Shown: positions 11,986 through 21,870 of the stretch, one piece after another
Layout: the number at the start of each line of letters is the position of its first letter
Numbering within the stretch: position 1 is the stretch's first letter
NCBI GenBank assembly: GCA_903995115.1
Contig: LR877158.1
Coordinates: 310,001-374,000, forward strand
DNA length: 64,000 nucleotides
Reading direction: 5' to 3'
DNA from: Angomonas deanei
Taxonomy: Eukaryota > Euglenozoa > Kinetoplastea > Trypanosomatida > Trypanosomatidae
Notes under the pieces: generated by a model
What the model saw: the letters and a program-made list of their open reading frames with translations, nothing else
Database searches by the model: none
Told to the model about the DNA's origin: nothing
Translations under genes and position numbers: made by a program

Positions 11986-13764
11986 TTAAGCCTCGTCTTC
12001 TTGCTCTTCGACGTCCTCCTCGCTATCCGGCTCGGGGATCTCCTCCCCGCGTCTGACTAGTTTCTCCACCGCCGCGGTGGGGTCCATGTACTCGGTGATG
12101 TCCTTGCACTCGGAGAGGATCTCAGGGGCGGGGGCAGGAGTGAAGGCACTGTCGGTCTTCTGGATACCATACCCGAAGTAGACGCAGCCCCACTGCTTGC
12201 CGCGGTCCCCCACGTAGGCGACGGCGCCAGGCCACCGGAGGGAGCTGACGACGGCCACACGGTGGTCCTTGCTGGACTTGTTTACTAAGCGAGTCGTCCA
12301 CGGGGAGACCTTGATCTTGGTGTAGTCGTCGTCCCTGATCTCGTCGTCGGTGATGGGCTTGGCGGGGTTGTTCTCCTCCACCGGGGGCTCCGTGGGGGCT
12401 GGGGGTGCCGCCACCTCGGGGTCCTCCTCTTCCTCCTCCTCCTCGTCGTCCTGCGGTGGCGGTGGCTGCGGGATGTCCATCACGGCATGCAAATAGTCGG
12501 CGTGGAGTGGGGTGAAGAGTTCCTTCTCCTCCTCCTCTTCTTCTTCCTCTGGCTCCTCTTCCTCTTCCTCCTCATCGTCGCGTTGCTCGGGCTCCTCCTC
12601 CTCCTCGTGCTCCTCTTCCTCCTCCTCTACCTTCTCCGGCACCTTCGTCTGGCGGCCATTCTTGAAGATGAACCGCTCGGCGTGGACCCACTGGTGGAGG
12701 TTGGCTAAGGTGGCTACGTCTACCGGCTCCTCCCCAAACTCGCCGGAACGGACGGTGAGGGGGTTGTACTTGGCTTCCTTCGGCTTGCGGGGGGCACCCT
12801 CCTCCTCCTCGTCGTCGTCCTCTTCCTCTTCGGGCTCCTCGGCCTCCTCCAGGGCTCCCTGGGGGGCGACGTAGGTGCAGCTGACAATGCGGGATAGCTG
12901 CGCACGGAGGTAGACCCCTTCGGACCAGGGGAAGGGAGGACTGGAGACCACCTCGGCCTCGAGGTCACCGGAGAAGAGACGGCGGATGTGGCGGGCGGCA
13001 CAGATTTGCTGTGGGGTCACATCAGGCAGTAACACCCACTGCGAGGAGGGGTGAGACGTCACCCAGAAGGAGAGACGGTTGCAGCCGACGTAGCCGGGCT
13101 CCGGCTGGACCGGCACCGTCCCCTTCTTGCGTGGTGCCTTGGGCATCGTGTTGACCTCCTTGTACACCTTTTCCCCATCCTTCACGTAGCGACGGGAGGA
13201 GATGACGTAGTAGTTCCCGCTGGTACCAAAAATCTTACCAACGAAGCGGATCTCGCTCAGGTTCTTTTCCATGACCAGTCGGGTGATGGAGCGATCGAGG
13301 AGGAAGGCCTCGCTCTCCGCCAGCCCGCACCCCGCCGCGGTCCAGAACTCGTTCTGCGCCGTGGTCGTGGTGAACTTGGGAGCCTCCATTGGCTTGGAGG
13401 TGGTGGTCGTCACCGTGGTGTAGGGGTCCGGCTGCTCGATCACGGTGCGTACTTCGGGCGGTGGGCGCTCAAAGAGGGTCTGATTCTCCGCCAACCGCCT
13501 AAGTTCCTGCGGGGGCACGGAGGAGACTTCGTTCGCCACCGACGTGCTGTCCCCCTGTGCAAAGCTATGCTGCTCCAGCGCGGAGAGGTACTCCGTGAGG
13601 GCCTCCGGGTGGTCCAGGAGCTGATCCATGTTTCCGTCTAGGATGTTCTCCATCAGCTTGGCGAGCTGGTCGTACACGCTGACGCCGTCACGGGTGGCGG
13701 ACATGAGGTAGGCCTTGGCGCTCTGGAACAGTTCCTCTATACGCTCATCACTGATTTGCGGCAT
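11986..13764 (-). CDS. Radial spoke head protein RSPH4/6-like
   Basis: A 592-residue protein from ATG 13764 (MPQISDERIEELF), the first ATG after the minus-strand leader. RSPH4/6 proteins form the radial spoke heads that relay signals from the central pair to dynein in motile flagella. Supporting features are the N-terminal helical segment (AKAYLMSATRDGVSVYDQLAKLM), the DxxFWxxAGCGL-type block (NEFWTAAGCGLAESEAFLL), the 'EIRFVGKIFGTSGNYYVI' block that matches the spoke-head core, and 'NRLSFWVTSHPSSQWVLLPDVTPQQI'-type sequence split over two conserved stretches. The C-terminal part ends with YVGDRGKQWGCVYFGYG, as in the family. Long Glu/Asp runs are inserted near 12420-12640 and 12790-12850, and the last 20 residues are acidic. 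Frame is intact. Strong call at family level; RSPH4A and RSPH6A cannot be separated. Confidence 0.92.
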   Translation of the reverse strand: MPQISDERIEELFQSAKAYLMSATRDGVSVYDQLAKLMENILDGNMDQLLDHPEALTEYLSALEQHSFAQGDSTSVANEVSSVPPQELRRLAENQTLFERPPPEVRTVIEQPDPYTTVTTTTSKPMEAPKFTTTTAQNEFWTAAGCGLAESEAFLLDRSITRLVMEKNLSEIRFVGKIFGTSGNYYVISSRRYVKDGEKVYKEVNTMPKAPRKKGTVPVQPEPGYVGCNRLSFWVTSHPSSQWVLLPDVTPQQICAARHIRRLFSGDLEAEVVSSPPFPWSEGVYLRAQLSRIVSCTYVAPQGALEEAEEPEEEEDDDEEEEGAPRKPKEAKYNPLTVRSGEFGEEPVDVATLANLHQWVHAERFIFKNGRQTKVPEKVEEEEEEHEEEEEPEQRDDEEEEEEEPEEEEEEEEKELFTPLHADYLHAVMDIPQPPPPQDDEEEEEEEDPEVAAPPAPTEPPVEENNPAKPITDDEIRDDDYTKIKVSPWTTRLVNKSSKDHRVAVVSSLRWPGAVAYVGDRGKQWGCVYFGYGIQKTDSAFTPAPAPEILSECKDITEYMDPTAAVEKLVRRGEEIPEPDSEEDVEEQEDEA

Positions 13765-14249
13765 GTTTCTTTTTGATTTTTTTCTTTTTTTTCTTTCCTT
13801 ATTCCTTTCAGAGAAAGAGAGAAACGGCGCAAGTGGGAATAACGATACAAACATAAAAAGTGTCTCCCGCCCGTTCGATAGACAGAAATAAGGCAGTGAT
13901 TCAATTTTTCGGAAAAAAAAAAAAGGAAATAAAATAAAATAAACGTATATACCATGGATGTAAGACACATACACATAAAAATGAACAATGTACAAAAACT
14001 AAACTATATTAGATACTTTCGCTTTTTCTACGCGGAAGAACTAACATTACATTTCATTTTTTTTTTTTTTCGCCAAAGATAGCAATGCAGTCTATCTTTT
14101 TTTTTTTTTTTTACAAGTACAATGATACATGACACACACAGACAGTGGGGTGGTCAGCTACATTCTTTCTTTCCAAACTCATTTCTCAAAAAAGTCTACT
14201 TTTATATATAAATCTGGATGCGCCTGCTTTATAATTCATTCCTCTCTGT
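13765..14249. other. Spacer with minus-strand leader and AT-rich DNA
   Basis: The stretch between the radial spoke gene and the kinase gene carries several poly-T or poly-A runs (for example 14057-14070 and 14096-14113) and TTTCTTTTTTTTC-like tracts on either strand. On the minus strand, purine-to-pyrimidine runs close to 13770-13830 probably contain the acceptor for the radial spoke mRNA. No RNA gene was recognised. Confidence 0.5.
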
Positions 14250-17200
14250 TTATCCTTGGTTAATGCGGTCCTTGATGCGTCCCACGTACTTCTTAATGGT
14301 GGCATCATTGCACGTCGAGGGGTCACTCTCTAGCTCATCGATCACCTGCAGTAGACCGGAGGAGACTAGCTTATCACGAAATACGGGATACACACAAAAA
14401 GAGTTGATGGTAATCACAATGATGGATTTCAGGCTGGCCTTGTCATTCTTCAACATGTTGAGGAGTGCCTCCGCGGCGCGGTACTCCACAAGTTTGTCCA
14501 CTAGCTGATCTCCGTTTCGTACAAAGTTACTCAACGCACCCGCCGCGTTTTGCCGCGTTTTATCATCGCTACTGGAGAGTAGCTTGAGAATAGCGGGAAT
14601 AGACGGCTTCAGATCGGCGTAGAGGTAGTCGGAGTGGAAGGCGGCATTACCAACCGCAAAGGCAGAGAACTTTTGCGTGTAGGCGTCCTTGTCGTTGCAG
14701 CAGTTGACCAGGCCATCCACCAGCTTGTACTTGGACATGGGCTCGTAGAAGTAGGGGGAGTGCTTGCACAGGTTTCCAATCAAGGTGCACATCTTCCCTC
14801 GAATTTCCTTCTCTGTTTGCTGAAACAATACAGCAAATGTGTCGTACAAGTTGGCACCGTGAATGGCGGGGTAAAAGTCCTTGGACAGCCGCGCCAGTTG
14901 GGAAAGAACGTTCAGTCCGTCCGAAATAAGTCCGGTGCTGGATTTCTTCACATCTAACACTCGCTGGATTCGGTTTGGCTCCAAACCACCACCGTCCACA
15001 AACGCCTTGGCAAAGTGCTGCGAGCTGTTGACGAGCTTTGAAATGATCGCGAACGGCGTTCCCCAGAAGGCAATTTCCGTGTAATCCAGGGCTTGCACTA
15101 ACATTTCCATCAGCTTTTCCTTGTACAAAATTTGTTGAATATCACGCACGACGGCGTCGTCCTCGGCAGAGTTGGGATTCGCCAGACGGAAGGAGTCGGT
15201 GATGATTTGACAAATAATGGTAAGGTGTGCGCTGACGCCTACCGCACCACCTCCGCGCGACTCCGGCCAGTCATGCAGCTCGTGCAAGTAATCGGTGCCC
15301 AGATGACGACAAACAAGGGCAATGAGGGTTAGGGAACCCTGCGGCTGGCCCGAGTACGGTGCGATGGGCTCTATAAACAAATTCATACTGTTTTCCTGTT
15401 CTCTCTCCTGCTGTAGCACTTGCTGCGCGCAGCGTAAAAGGGTCTGCACACCATTTGGCGACAATTCTATTTTGGAATCACTATCACGCAACAGCTCTAA
15501 TGAAATACGGAACAAATTCCTGGAGTCGCCCTCCAAAAATCGGTGATTGCGCTTGGAGGAGTCGCTCATGTACACCACTGACTTTGGGTCAGAAAATATG
15601 ACAGACATAATATGTGCGACACCGTCGAGAAGACCATATTCGGAACATCCAAAACTTGTACCTAGCGCGCGCGGCTCGACGGGCCTGTTTGGAACACTCT
15701 TCACACCCTCAATAATTAGGCATAAACTGTCCATCAAAGCGTTATCAACATTAATGGAAACGACGTCTCGGAGTTCACGCTGAAGGTACGCCACAAACAG
15801 GCACGCCGCAGAGGCGTATATCAGCTGGGCATTATTTTTCGACGGTTTCTTTTCCGGTTTGTAACGGGTCACTGCGTACAGTCCCTGGGTTGCCAAACTT
15901 TGAACCTTTTTGGCATTCATGTGCTGGGGGGCCGCAAGCTTAATGTGCGGAATAATAATGGAGACCGTGTAAAATACTAGCGGCAAACTGGTGGGAAACC
16001 TCTCCCTTTGCTACTGCAGCGTCAGACACGGACTCTAAAAGAGTAACCCACACCGCGGGAAAGTCTTTTAGTTGCGTAATAAAAGGACCAAAACTGTTTT
16101 CCGACCGGACGCACTGAAATAATATTTTTACACATATTTCACGTTTGGTAGCACTTTTCACAATTTCTTCATTAATGTAATTCAGCGCATCATGCGGCTT
16201 CTGCATTAAATCGAGCGCGACTTGTTGTCTCAAGAGGAGATCTCCCTGGCCGGTGCGCTTTTGCAAGTTATTGATTTCTTCGTTAGATGGCCTTTGATTT
16301 GGAAACGGGAACACTTCGCCAGTCACGGGAAAAACTAACATACTCAACAGAATCAATGCCTTGCTGATAATGTCGTCGGGGCGCTTGGGGTCGATTAACT
16401 TCAGCAAAGCACTAATAAAGCCTAGCTGCGGGATACGCTCCAAAGTAGCGTTATCTATTCCGGAAATCGATTCGGAAGCACCAACGAGTCTATTGAGCGC
16501 CTCCGTGACCTCAGCGTTGTTGAGGGAACCCAAATCATCCACCATGGCCTGATTAAACACTTCGTCCTGCTTCGATGTGTGCTTGCCGCTTTCCTGGATT
16601 TTGGCGGGAGCGCGTCCGGCTAGCCGATGAAGTTTAAAGCACCCTAGTTCCTCAAGTCTTGATTTCATCCGCTCGTCGTGTTCTTTAATTACATTTTGCC
16701 ACTTCAAGTCATCGTCGGTCATGACGACAAACGGATCATGCAGTAACTCTGGCCAATTTAGTCGTTGGGACACTTGCTTTTTCAGCAGTTTCGTCAGAAA
16801 ATTCTTAAATTCTGGGGAGATGGGATCCTCAAATTTCACCGGGTCACGGACGATTTGGTTGATGAGTGTGTACAGATTATTCGTGTAAAACGGCGGTTTT
16901 CCGTAATACAGCTCGTAGAGAATACATCCTAATGACCACAGATCCGCGGAGTGATTGTAGGGCTGCTCCTGAACTAGCTCTGGCGCCATATACAGTGGGG
17001 TTCCCTTAATACTAGTGAGAACCATCGTGTTGTAACTCATCGATCTCGCAAAGCCGAAATCGGCAAGTTTCACCGCCCCGTTCTGCCCAATGAGAATGTT
17101 CTGCGGTTTCATGTCGCGATGTATAATTCTGTTCGAGTGAAGATAATTAAGCGCCTGCACCAACTGCTTGGCTATTTTCCTAACCACCTCTTCAGAGAGG

Positions 17201-17487
17201 CGTTTATCGTCCTCCAGAATTTCGTAGAGCTCTCCTTGGGCATATTCCATGACAACAACAAACTCGAGGTCGGTTTCGAAGGAATCGAATAACGTAATAA
17301 TATGGTCATGATTCAACTTCGTGAGAATTTCAATTTCGCTGCGCAAGTTTCGCAGCTCTTTTTCATTTTTCCCCTTTTTAACAATAAACTTCATGGCAAC
17401 AATATGCCCGGTACCCTTTATTCGGGCCTTGTATACCTTGCCGAACGAACCCTCGCCGATAAGCTCCACAATGGTATAGTTCTCCAT
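14250..17487 (-). CDS. Fused/STK36-like Ser/Thr kinase with armadillo repeats (one frame break)
   Basis: The N-terminal kinase domain (residues 4-254) has the glycine loop [11 protein letters not shown], lysine 33, HRD at 123-125, DFG at 143-145 and APE at 168-170, so it should be active. Sequence such as [18 protein letters not shown] and [19 protein letters not shown] is typical of Fused/STK36. The rest, about 800 residues, is an armadillo/HEAT-like array (for example [13 protein letters not shown] and [21 protein letters not shown]). STK36 is needed to build the central pair of motile cilia, which fits the neighbouring radial spoke gene. Start ATG 17487 opens directly on the kinase fold. 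Between 15940 and 15986 the frame moves by +1; a run of four T on the coding strand (ATTTTA) is a likely extra-base site. Codon use is less GC-rich than in ALBA, RSPH or ribosomal genes. Identity strong, ends certain. Confidence 0.9.
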
Positions 17488-17552
17488 TTCAACTTTTTTT
17501 TTTTTTTACTTTTAAAATGGAATAAACAACACCAACGACAAAAAAAAGAAAG

Positions 17553-17588
17553 TGAGGGGGAAAGAGAGAGAGAGAGAGAGAGAGAATT
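17553..17588 (-). promoter_or_regulatory. CT dinucleotide repeat: pyrimidine tract of the STK36-like gene
   Basis: On the plus strand a GA repeat (about 17562-17585, twelve units) lies 75-100 bases ahead of the kinase ATG; read on the coding strand it is a CT repeat followed by CCCCCT and T runs, then AG dinucleotides before 17487. It is both a microsatellite and a probable trans-splicing pyrimidine tract, so its length could vary between strains. Confidence 0.6.
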
Positions 17589-17934
17589 GAAACGGCCCGC
17601 GCTTTTCGGCTTCGTTCGCTGTGGTTGGTCTGCTCCACCAACTTTTGGTTCTTTGAGGGCGTACTATTAGAATATCATATTCTATTTTTCATGCTATCTT
17701 TTTTTTTTTTTTAATAAAAGTTCTTTTGTTTCTTTTCTCTTCTGACAAAAACAAAAAATGGTAACGTAAAACAATTTGTCTTTTTGATATATATTGGCTT
17801 ATTTTGACTTTTATTAATATTTTCTTATTTTTCCCTTTTTAGTCTTCCTAGATGAACCACGTTTTTCATTTGGACGTAAATATTTTTTCTTTTGTACGAC
17901 TGTTTGGTTTAAATCATCTGCTTCACAATTTTAT
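17589..17934. other. Intergenic spacer, AT-rich
   Basis: This is the 3' flank of ALBA copy 1 and the far 5' flank of the kinase gene. It is AT-rich with T runs at about 17698-17712 and scattered TTTT/AAAA. Nothing else was recognised. Confidence 0.5.
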
Positions 17935-18282
17935 TTAAGCACTGGCCTCCTTGGCGGCAGCGGCCTCCTCGCGGGCCTTCTGTTGCTCGGCGTATTTGGC
18001 CTCGAAGTCAGCGGTCTTGGCGACGGTGATTTCAATCTTGTCCACGTAGTTAGAGCGAGCCTCCTCGACGTCACCGCGGGAGGTGCGGATCTTCTTGACG
18101 ACGACAAGTCCTTGGTTCTTAAGGAGCTCGACGACAGAGACGGCGTCGGCAATAGCGGAACCGAGTCCGGAGACGACGATTTCGGAGGCACCTTCGTGGA
18201 GACGGTGCTTGGTGAAGTCGACATAAGCGTACTTGCGCTTTCCGGCGCTAACACGGACGTTGACGGGAGAGTCAGAGGACAT
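17935..18282 (-). CDS. ALBA-domain protein, copy 1 (intact)
   Basis: A 115-residue protein with one ALBA domain (residues 6-95): SAGKRKYAYVDFTKHRLHEG, then the helix SEIVVSGLGSAIADAVSVVELLKNQG and the strand pair around VVKKIRTSRGD. The tail is a charged Glu/Lys/Ala helix (EQQKAREEAAAAKEASA). Short ALBA proteins in trypanosomes are cytoplasmic RNA-binding proteins that affect mRNA stability and translation during development, and their genes are also found side by side there. The coding sequence matches copy 2 (18704-19052) almost base for base while the flanks do not. Codon use is strongly GC-ending, as in highly expressed genes. Frame and stop are clear. Confidence 0.92.
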   Translation of the reverse strand: MSSDSPVNVRVSAGKRKYAYVDFTKHRLHEGASEIVVSGLGSAIADAVSVVELLKNQGLVVVKKIRTSRGDVEEARSNYVDKIEITVAKTADFEAKYAEQQKAREEAAAAKEASA

Positions 18283-18703
18283 GTTTTTGAATAGTTTTTG
18301 TTTTTGTGTTGTATAAAAAAAGAAAATCTAAAGTCGACGAGAAGTGTGAGGGGCAGAGAGGAAAATAAGTACTGATAGGGAAAGGAAAGGTTCGTGTGTT
18401 GCCCGGTGTCATCCGCACGCTGCGTTTTAGTTCCACAATTTGTTTTCTCTGTCTCTGGTTATTATTGTCATAATTTGCCTTCTCGTATTTTAGGGTGAAA
18501 CACACGCCCGCAAACACACAAACTAGCGAGACAAAAAAATGTTCTTTTCGACAATGCGGCTGTATCTTTTTCTGTTTTATCCGTGAGTTTATCCTTGGCA
18601 AAATAGTTTAAATAAAATGAGTAAATAATAAATTCTTATAAACAATAATAAATCAATCATCAAAAAAGAAAAGTGGTAAAATTACTGGACTATGTTTAGT
18701 ACG
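18283..18703. other. Spacer between the two ALBA genes
   Basis: This 421-base spacer does not resemble the flanks of the other ALBA copy. On the minus strand it contains CT-rich stretches followed by CTTTAG (about 18325-18360), a plausible acceptor for copy 1. AT-rich elsewhere, no RNA gene seen. Confidence 0.5.
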
Positions 18704-19052
18704 TTAAGCGCTGGCCTCCTTGGCGGCAGCGGCCTCCTCGCGGGCCTTCTGTTGCTCGGCGTATTTGGCCTCGAAGTCAGCGGTCTTGGCGACGGTGATT
18801 TTCAATCTTGTCCACGTAGTTAGAGCGAGCCTCCTCGACGTCACCGCGGGAGGTGCGGATCTTCTTGACGACGACAAGTCCTTGGTTCTTAAGGAGCTCG
18901 ACGACAGAGACGGCGTCGGCAATAGCGGAACCGAGTCCGGAGACGACGATTTCGGAGGCACCTTCGTGGAGACGGTGCTTGGTGAAGTCGACATAAGCGT
19001 ACTTGCGCTTTCCGGCGCTAACACGGACGTTGACGGGAGAGTCAGAGGACAT
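18704..19052 (-). CDS. ALBA-domain protein, copy 2 (one frame break)
   Basis: The sequence repeats copy 1 from ATG to stop with two visible differences: one silent change in the penultimate serine codon (AGT to AGC), and one extra base in a T run at 18799-18802 (four T instead of three on the plus strand). The extra base shifts the frame after YVDKIE, so the literal reading loses the last strand and the charged tail and stops after about 91 residues. If the extra base is an assembly error the protein is identical to copy 1. It is the first gene of the minus-strand array; a CT-rich tract ending in CAG (19085-19108, minus strand) lies 33 bases before the ATG. Either a functional duplicate or a just-born pseudogene. 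Confidence 0.85.
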
Positions 19053-19084
19053 TGTTTTGGGTAAGTTTGAGAAAATAAAAAAAC

Positions 19085-19108
19085 CTGAGGAAGAGGAGAG
19101 GAGAACAG
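19085..19108 (-). promoter_or_regulatory. Predicted trans-splice acceptor of ALBA copy 2
   Basis: On the minus strand the sequence reads CTGTTCTCCTCTCCTCTTCC then TCAG, 33 bases ahead of the ATG at 19052. It is one of the clearest pyrimidine-AG acceptors in the window and marks the first expected mRNA 5' end of the left array. Confidence 0.65.
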
Positions 19109-19369
19109 TAAAATAAGCAAATTAGTTTCAAAATGTAGGAAAGCGTAACCAATTGCGAGAATGAAAAATAATTGTGGTGTGGGATGCCGTGATTTCGGAC
19201 GCGTGCGCGCTTTGCCCTTCTCCGTCGGCGCGTCGGTGTGGGACCTAGCCAAGGGGTTGGCGTTTCCGGGGGAGGCGCCGCCCGAGCAGACGTAGCGCGA
19301 GCCTCGCCGACCCGCAAACCATTCCCTCCTCCCCCCGCTCTCTAAGATATAGTTTCGCCTTCGCGTGGA

Positions 19370-19378
19370 TTTTTTTAG
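19370..19378 (+). promoter_or_regulatory. Predicted trans-splice acceptor of the ferric reductase gene
   Basis: Seven T followed by AG (19370-19378) lie four bases before ATG 19383. If used, the leader is joined almost directly to the start codon; it argues against the GTG at 19365 being the start. Weak by itself, since the pyrimidine run is short. Confidence 0.45.
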
Positions 19379-19382
19379 ATTG

Positions 19383-21672
19383 ATGGACCCCGCTCCTGCC
19401 ATCGGGGAGGAGGAGGTTGCGCTTCTCGGCGCTGCTCAGGAAAGGGCGCCCCTGGACCTCCGGCGTTATCTTCTCGGGTCTCTCCTAGTTCCCGTGGGGC
19501 TTTTCGGCCTGTACATCTGGTACGGCGCAGATTATTTTCACCACGAGGGCGGATACGGGGCTGGCTGGACAGGTTACACGAGGAAAGATTTACTGGGGTT
19601 GTGCCTCTTCGCGTTTTTGTTCCCCCCAGGGTGTTATCTTTTCTACACGTGCATTAAAATGAGCTTAGGGAATTTTTCCCGCAAAAAGAGAGTATATGGG
19701 CTTTTGACAGTTTCTTTGTTGGTTCTCATTTGTGGTTTGCTGGGAATTGTTTGGGGACAAGAATCATTGAAGTGCCTCGTCGTATTTTGTTTGGACAAGA
19801 ATAAGTACGTCGAAATTCAGCGCGCTCGTCCTGAAGCGGGGCTTGGTTTTCTTTCCATCATCGGAATGTCTGTGCTGTTTCTTTTTTCGGGCATCGGCTT
19901 TTCAATGTTTTTATCAACACTGTCTTCCACGACCCCAGCTGCCAGGCGATTTTTGAGATTTATTTCACCGCTACCCGTGCGAACCGGCGTTGCTGTTGTG
20001 CTGTTGACACTTTTCGGAATCGTCACATTTTATATTCCCAACTCCTGGGAATTTTTTGTGGCTGCTCGAATTGCCAACAACGCCCACTTGATTGCCTCTA
20101 CGAGTCACGAAACTTGTCTGGATTGGAGGAATTACACGTGCCCCGAACTTCCGTGGTCTCTCATGAAGACAAAAAATGTTTTTGTGTCCGAGAATTTAGT
20201 TCTCAAATTATACCCGAGCAATTTGATATTTTTTTCGTACCTTTTTGTTGTGGTTTGCGTGGGTATACTGCTGAAATTTTCGAAAAAATCTCGAATGTGG
20301 ACATCTTCCCCGTGGCGTTGTGACCTAACTTACGGCGAGCTCGCGTTTTCCGGCTTGACAATCTTTGCCACCGGAGCTTTCTTCTTTTATTGGATCCACG
20401 ACCATAATTACAACGATCTGTGGGATGGAGGGGACAGCGCTGGCATTAGCGCGAGCGAACGCTGGGCGAGGGCCTTTGGACAACTGGCTGTGCTGTTTTT
20501 GTCGTTTTTATTATTCCCTGCGGCCAAAACATCCTTTTTGTACTCGATTTTCCAGATTTCACGGGAAAATACAATGTGGGTCCATAAAGTATTAGGATAT
20601 GGGATGCTTCTCGCCACATTTCTGCACATGATCCTGTGGTACTATTTTTACTACGAAAATGGAGATTTTCCCCATGACGTTTACGCGGTGCCACTCAGGA
20701 CCTCCATAGCGAAGTCAAATTTTACTGTGCCTCTGGTCAGCTACGCAACATGGTTCATGTTTGTGGCAGTCGGTATTTTTGGGTTCTGGAAACTGCGAAG
20801 AAAATTTTATGACATTTTTCACATGCTCCATTTAATTTCTTTTACGCTGATTTTGCCGGCAGTATTGTGGCATGCGGCGGCGGGATGGGAATATGTTTTG
20901 CCCGGATTTTGCGTGTGGCTTTCGGACAAGCTTCTTAGTATTTACCGTTGCACAGAAGAGACGTCCATTATCTCGTTGACGGCCGTTAGCGCCTCCGTTG
21001 CTAAACTGAGCTTCGCGTTAACGTCTTCCCAACAAGGGGGAGAGTACGTTTTGTTGAATATTCCAGAAATTTCTGTCGTAGAATGGCATCCATTTTCTTT
21101 GTGTAACGACGGACACGAATCGTTCGTGCTAATTAAATCCATGGGCCCCGGGACTTGGACAGGAAATGTCTTAAAATTTGCGACGCAGGACACACCTAGT
21201 AAGTTGAGGCTATATGTGGACGGCCCTTGTGGAGGAGAAAATAGACTTGACGATTACGAACACATTCTTTTTGTTGCCGGAGGGATAGGCATTACTGGCT
21301 GTCTGTCTTTGTTAAAGAAGGCCATCCAAAAAAAGTGGCAACCGTGCTTCGCTGTCGTGGTCTTGTAGGGATGCAGAACTTTCCCGCACTGTCGGAAATA
21401 TACTCAAAGAATATCTAAACGAAAGTCAAACTTCCGGCAGTGTTTTTTCTTACGAAATACACTACACTGGAAATGACAACGTTGAAAACTTTAACGATTG
21501 CGAATTTGTGTCTTTTGGCAGAGCGGAAATTTCAAGCGAGGCGCGGGATTTTGTGACGGATAAACAGAAAACGATTATTTTTGCGTGCGGACCATCAGAT
21601 ATGATTTCCAAGGTCCTCACTGACTCCGTTGAATTTGGGGTCGGCTTTCATTCTGAAATATTTGAATTTTAA
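19383..21672 (+). CDS. Ferric reductase / NADPH oxidase-like flavocytochrome b (one frame break)
   Basis: About 763 residues. The enzyme would carry electrons from NADPH through FAD and two b hemes across a membrane to ferric iron or oxygen. Two transmembrane helices carry heme pairs with the same spacing: H401-x13-H415 and H483-x13-H497 (numbering from ATG 19383). Equal x13 spacing in both helices favours the FRE/FRO/LFR1 ferric reductases over NOX, which usually has x12 in the second. Additional hydrophobic helices precede this core. The FAD motif is HPFSL, the NADPH loop is GGIGITG, and the C-terminus has ACGP. At 21351-21358 the frame moves by +1: the literal frame stops at 21366-21368, but the next frame reads WSCRDAELSR, the W-x-x-RD motif of the family, on to the stop at 21670-21672. 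Codon use is AT-richer than most neighbours. It heads the plus-strand array. Confidence 0.85.
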
Positions 21673-21870
21673 TTGGCGATATTTTTCTATCTATAATTTA
21701 GTGTTTCCGTGGAGCGTTTCCTTTTTTATTTTTTTCTTTAAACCCGTTGTTGCCGGGGTGTCATTTTTTTCCTTCCCTCTTTTTTTTTTTTTCTTTTTCT
21801 AGAAAATAGAAAAATACAGCATAGTGTAAAAATAAGAGTTAAAAGAGAAAATAGGAAGACTTTAATAAAA

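Larger units (their letters stand above)
17935..19052 (-). repeat. Tandem duplication of the ALBA gene
   Basis: The 348-base coding region of copy 1 (17935-18282) recurs in copy 2 (18704-19052) with one silent substitution and one extra base. The 421-base spacer between them is not repeated on the other side of copy 2. Identity begins at the ATG and ends at the stop. Confidence 0.88.
19053..19382. promoter_or_regulatory. Divergent strand-switch region, probable transcription start zone for both arrays
   Basis: All genes left of this 330-base interval are on the minus strand and all genes right of it are on the plus strand. In kinetoplastids, RNA polymerase II starts divergently at such switches without a TATA-type promoter. 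The interval has an unusual GC-rich core at about 19190-19330 (GGCGCGTCGG, GGGGGAGGCGCCGCC) between AT-rich shoulders, whereas every other spacer in the window is AT-rich. Predicted splice acceptors lie on each edge: CAG at 19085-19087 (minus) and TTTTTTTAG at 19370-19378 (plus). No tRNA or snRNA could be folded from the core by eye. Confidence 0.7.

Noticed and set aside
19190-19330. tRNA or snRNA gene in the GC-rich core of the strand switch
   Set aside because: No A box/B box pair (GGTTCGA-type) or cloverleaf could be found on either strand.
18704-19402. A 232-residue minus-strand frame running from the strand switch through ALBA copy 2
   Set aside because: It is a frame shadow: its first part translates non-coding switch DNA and the middle is an out-of-frame reading of ALBA.
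19383-21672. A deliberate stop-codon readthrough at 21366-21368 in the reductase
   Set aside because: The sequence after the stop in the same frame does not continue the family; the conserved W-x-x-RD motif is in the next frame, so a base difference explains it better.
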